In this document: piece after piece, positions 7,788 through 10,337 of the stretch
Layout of the letters: each line of letters begins with the position of its first letter
How positions within the stretch are numbered: the stretch's first letter is position 1
From: JAAYJR01 sp964563975
GTDB taxonomy: Bacteria > Bacteroidota > Bacteroidia > Bacteroidales > Prolixibacteraceae
Direction of reading: 5' to 3'
DNA: 10,337 nt
Assembly (NCBI GenBank): GCA_964563975.1
Contig: CAZLZJ010000070.1
Span: 1-10,337, forward strand
The notes under the pieces: generated by a model
The model's database searches: none
What the model was told of the DNA's origin: nothing
Seen by the model: only the letters and a program-made list of their open reading frames with translations
Program-made: the position numbers and the translations under genes

Positions 7788-7867
7788 TTCGAACTGAATC
7801 GATCAAGGAGTTCTGCTCCCTTTTGAGCTGAATTTGAAATAAAGCCTCGTTAAAATTCGAACCGAAT
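7788..7867. repeat. Three degenerate copies of a TTCGAACTGAAT-like unit at 34-base spacing
   Basis: TTCGAACTGAAT (7788-7799), TTTGAGCTGAAT (7822-7833) and TTCGAACCGAAT (7856-7867) start exactly 34 bases apart. The first and third differ at one of 12 positions; the middle differs from the first at two. The bases between the units are not obviously conserved. A partial TTCGAAC also occurs at 7751, inside the end of the transporter gene. The function is unknown and chance is possible for units this short. Confidence 0.35.
7809..7834 (+). terminator. Possible stem-loop in the convergent intergenic region
   Basis: AGTTC-T-GCTC pairs with GAGC-T-GAATT around a CCTTTT loop, with one T/T mismatch and one G-U pair. 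It lies about 35 bases after the stop of half-transporter B. No clear U-run follows, so it is a weak candidate for ending the operon transcript or for protecting the mRNA 3' end. An alternative fold pairs GGAG (7807-7810) with CTCC (7816-7819), followed by CTTTT. Confidence 0.2.
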
Positions 7868-7868
7868 T
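7854..7868. terminator. Perfect dyad between convergent genes, possible weak bidirectional terminator
   Basis: AATTCG-AAC-CGAATT is a perfect inverted repeat with 6-base arms. It lies 11 bases beyond the stop codon of the minus-strand peptidase gene. On the plus strand an ATATTTTT stretch follows within a few bases, and on the minus strand the dyad runs into TTTTAAC. The AT-rich arms make a weak hairpin, so the terminator call rests mainly on its position between two converging genes. Confidence 0.28.
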
Positions 7869-7879
7869 ATAAAATATTT

Positions 7880-10303
7880 TTAAGGCTCTCTGTTTTTAAC
7901 CCATTTTTCGAGCCATTGATCCTGCTCCCATAACATATGCATGATAGACTCCTTTGCTGCATAACCATGGCTCTCTTTTGGCAGAAATACCAAACGTGCG
8001 GTAGCGCCCATGCCTTTTAATGCATTAAAATATCTTTCGCTTTGAAGAGGAAAGGTTCCTGCATTATTATCATCCTCTCCATGAATTAACAAGAGAGGAG
8101 TTTTCATTTTATCGGCATGCATAAATGGCGACATATTATAATATACATCGGGTGCTTCCCAGTAGGTACGCTCTTCAGCCTGAAATCCGAAAGGAGTTAA
8201 GGTTCTGTTGAATGCTCCGCTTCGGGCTATACCTGCAGCAAAGAGATCGGAATGGCTCAGCAGGTTTGCTGTCATGAAAGCACCATATGAGTGACCGCCG
8301 GCTGCAACTTTGTTTCGATCAATATAACCTGCTTCTGAAACTGCATCAATTGCAGCTTTTGCATTGGCTACCAGCTGCTCCCGGTATGTATCATTAGGCT
8401 GTTTGTTACCTTCGCCAATAATCGGAAAAGCGGTTTCATCGAGGACGGCATAACCTCTGGCAACCCAAAAAACAGGTGATCCGTAATTTGGATAAGTAAA
8501 TTTGTGTGGAGAAGTAGTTACTTGTCCTGCTGTTGAAGCATCCTTATATTCACGGGGATATGCCCACATAAGCATAGGTAATTTTTCTTTTGACTCCATA
8601 TTGTAACCGGCAGGAAGATACAAGGTTGCAGAAAGTTCAATTCCATCATTGCGTTTATATGATATCACCTCTTTATGTACATTCTCTAAGCTTTTAAAAG
8701 GATTTGCAAAGAAAGTAAGCTGTTGAGGAGGAGTGTTTTTTTTGATATAACGCATAAAATAGTTGGGATAAACAGAGCCGGATTCAATTCGTGTTATTAA
8801 CACTCCTTTCAGAGGATCAGCAACTTTAACAATCTGCTCTAAGCTACTTTTACCATCAGCTCTCCATAGATCATCAACTTTTTTTGTTGTAATGTTAAAT
8901 TCTCTGAAAAAAGGACGTATACCTTCCGGAGAGTGCCCCTGACCGGTAAGATATAAATTGCCTCTGTTTATTACCAGGGTATTTACGCCCAAATCATTCT
9001 TTTTTGTCAGAAAAGATCCGGGATTGTTATAGTTATCCTGATAGTTCCGGTCAAATATTATTTCCGGTTTTTCACTTATATCGGAAGGGTTAAAAAGATA
9101 GGTTTTTGCATTGCGGGTTTCCCACCACTGATCATAGGCAACAGCTGTTTTAGAGTTACCCCAGATGATGCCGGTATATCTGTTAATGGTTTTAAGAATG
9201 GAGACGGGAGGCCCGGAGAAAGGAGCTTTTAAAGAAAAAATCTCATCGCGGTATTCAACCTTTTTGGAGGGATCCCCTTCATCAAGAGCTTTAACATAAT
9301 AGACAGAGGCAGGCATGTCATTTCTCCAGTTAATATTTCTAATCCCCTTTTGAGTGGCCATAAAGCCTTTGGGCATATCCTCCAGCAGGGGAGTATCTGC
9401 CAAAACTTTAATTTCATTACCTTGCTTATCATAAATTATTGTTGATGAAGGGAATCTTTCATAAGGAACAATATAGGAGAATGGCTTTTTTACCAATGTG
9501 CATAAAATATACTCTCCATCCGGAGATATATTAATACTGCTATATATGGCTGCCTCTTTCCATATAGATTTTTTACCGTCAATGCTAATTTTATAGATTT
9601 CCGAACGAACAAGCTGCTCAAAATTATGTTCGTCAGTTTTGTCGCTTAGTAAATCCTGGAATGTGCGGTTCTGGGCTAATATGCCTTCGCTAACGGAAAT
9701 GCGTGGCCCGGTTGGAATGGCAAGAGATTTGTCAATCAGCGGCTTATTGTTTTCCGGAACTATTTTCACTAAAAGGTTGTTACTTTCCGGAAACCATCTG
9801 AATGGATGGCCCATACTTGCATTTAAAAGAGGCTCAGTTATCCTGAAGGCTGTTGCCGATTCAATATCCAGTAACCATAGCTCTACACCTTCGGTTGATG
9901 TATGGGTAAAAGCCATTTTAGTCTGGTCGGGCGACCAGCTGAAATATGCCAGTTTTGGTTTATCAGGTAACCCATTTGTCATAATTTCCTCTCTGTCTCC
10001 CATCTTCATGAGGGTGATATTGCTGTAATATTTTATTCTGTTATCAATATATTTAACAGGATTTATTCGTAATCCTGCCAGTCGCATTTCAGATTCAGAC
10101 AGGTCGGCAATGCTTATATAACTATTTTGATGTAGAAGGACAATATTTTTATTGTCATCATCAATAAGTACAGATGGAGGTAGCGGAGCGTCTGCAATTT
10201 CAACTATCTCCCGGGGAGGTGTCTGATAGGTAATATCCATTTGAGCTTTTATCTGATTAAAAAACAATAAAAAAGGCAGGGTTAATAAGGCTTGATATTT
10301 CAT
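7880..10303 (-). CDS. Secreted S9-family serine peptidase, glutamyl endopeptidase (S9D-like) type
   Basis: This is a prolyl-oligopeptidase-family serine peptidase, closest in motif pattern to the glutamyl endopeptidases related to plant chloroplast CGEP, which cleave after Glu. A signal peptide (residues 1-20, LLTLPFLLFFNQIKA then QMD) directs it to the periplasm or cell surface. The N-terminal start of the mature protein has the family-typical YQTPPREIVEIADAP block (26-40) and LAGLRINP (75-82). Residues about 40-540 should form the beta-propeller that gates substrates; FSWSPDQTKMAF (121-132) and SPDGEYIL (260-267) are propeller-like repeats. The C-terminal alpha/beta-hydrolase domain contains GGHSYGAF (669-676, nucleophile Ser672), HGEDDNNAG (741-749, Asp745) and KESHGY (776-781, His779), so the triad is complete. 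About 807 residues is normal for the group. It is transcribed toward the exporter operon, with about 100 bases between the stops, so it is not part of that operon. Sequence upstream of its ATG is cut at the window edge after 34 bases. The exact cleavage specificity is family-based inference. Confidence 0.92.
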   Translation of the reverse strand: MKYQALLTLPFLLFFNQIKAQMDITYQTPPREIVEIADAPLPPSVLIDDDNKNIVLLHQNSYISIADLSESEMRLAGLRINPVKYIDNRIKYYSNITLMKMGDREEIMTNGLPDKPKLAYFSWSPDQTKMAFTHTSTEGVELWLLDIESATAFRITEPLLNASMGHPFRWFPESNNLLVKIVPENNKPLIDKSLAIPTGPRISVSEGILAQNRTFQDLLSDKTDEHNFEQLVRSEIYKISIDGKKSIWKEAAIYSSINISPDGEYILCTLVKKPFSYIVPYERFPSSTIIYDKQGNEIKVLADTPLLEDMPKGFMATQKGIRNINWRNDMPASVYYVKALDEGDPSKKVEYRDEIFSLKAPFSGPPVSILKTINRYTGIIWGNSKTAVAYDQWWETRNAKTYLFNPSDISEKPEIIFDRNYQDNYNNPGSFLTKKNDLGVNTLVINRGNLYLTGQGHSPEGIRPFFREFNITTKKVDDLWRADGKSSLEQIVKVADPLKGVLITRIESGSVYPNYFMRYIKKNTPPQQLTFFANPFKSLENVHKEVISYKRNDGIELSATLYLPAGYNMESKEKLPMLMWAYPREYKDASTAGQVTTSPHKFTYPNYGSPVFWVARGYAVLDETAFPIIGEGNKQPNDTYREQLVANAKAAIDAVSEAGYIDRNKVAAGGHSYGAFMTANLLSHSDLFAAGIARSGAFNRTLTPFGFQAEERTYWEAPDVYYNMSPFMHADKMKTPLLLIHGEDDNNAGTFPLQSERYFNALKGMGATARLVFLPKESHGYAAKESIMHMLWEQDQWLEKWVKNREP

Positions 10304-10337
10304 TCGAATATAATTTAATTAAACATTTAGGTTTCAA

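Noticed and set aside
9639..10028. A 129-codon open frame on the plus strand
   Set aside because: It lies wholly antisense to the N-terminal half of the peptidase gene, which has clear family motifs, and its translation shows no recognisable domain.
10304..10337. Promoter for the peptidase gene (minus-strand TTGAAA and TATATTCG)
   Set aside because: TATATTCG has one mismatch to TAnnTTTG and ends one base before the ATG, which would require leaderless transcription starting inside the gene. The upstream region is cut by the window edge.

Overview
The window looks like chromosomal DNA from a member of the Bacteroidota. This is inferred from AT-rich sequence, start codons preceded by A/T-rich stretches instead of Shine-Dalgarno motifs, a TAnnTTTG-type promoter element near the left edge, and the types of exported enzymes present. 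I cannot assign a genus. No RNA genes, CRISPR arrays, insertion sequences or phage genes were seen.

Layout: (1) 131-1591 (+), an exported SGNH/GDSL-family hydrolase with a twin-arginine-type signal. (2) 1721-7775 (+), a tight four-gene cluster: a stand-alone ATP-grasp ligase resembling the glutathione-synthetase domain of the bifunctional GshF/GshAB enzymes; a plant-type (GCS2-family) glutamate-cysteine ligase; and two half-transporter ABC exporters. The first transporter gene overlaps the ligase gene by 16 bp, and the second overlaps the first by 4 bp (ATGA). (3) 7776-7879, a short convergent intergenic region with small dyads and a degenerate repeat. (4) 7880-10303 (-), a secreted prolyl-oligopeptidase-family serine peptidase of the glutamyl endopeptidase (S9D-like) type.

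How the genes work together (inference): the first two genes of the cluster contain both steps of a glutathione-type pathway, Glu + Cys to gamma-Glu-Cys and then addition of a second amino acid, probably glycine. They use an unusual pairing, a plant-type first enzyme with a detached GshF-type second enzyme. The overlapping transporter genes encode a heterodimeric exporter with one consensus and one degenerate ATPase site. The coupling suggests that the exporter handles the thiol made by the first two enzymes, a conjugate of it, or a compound whose toxicity depends on it. This synthesis-plus-export module is the most interesting object in the window. The flanking hydrolase and peptidase are probably independent envelope enzymes.
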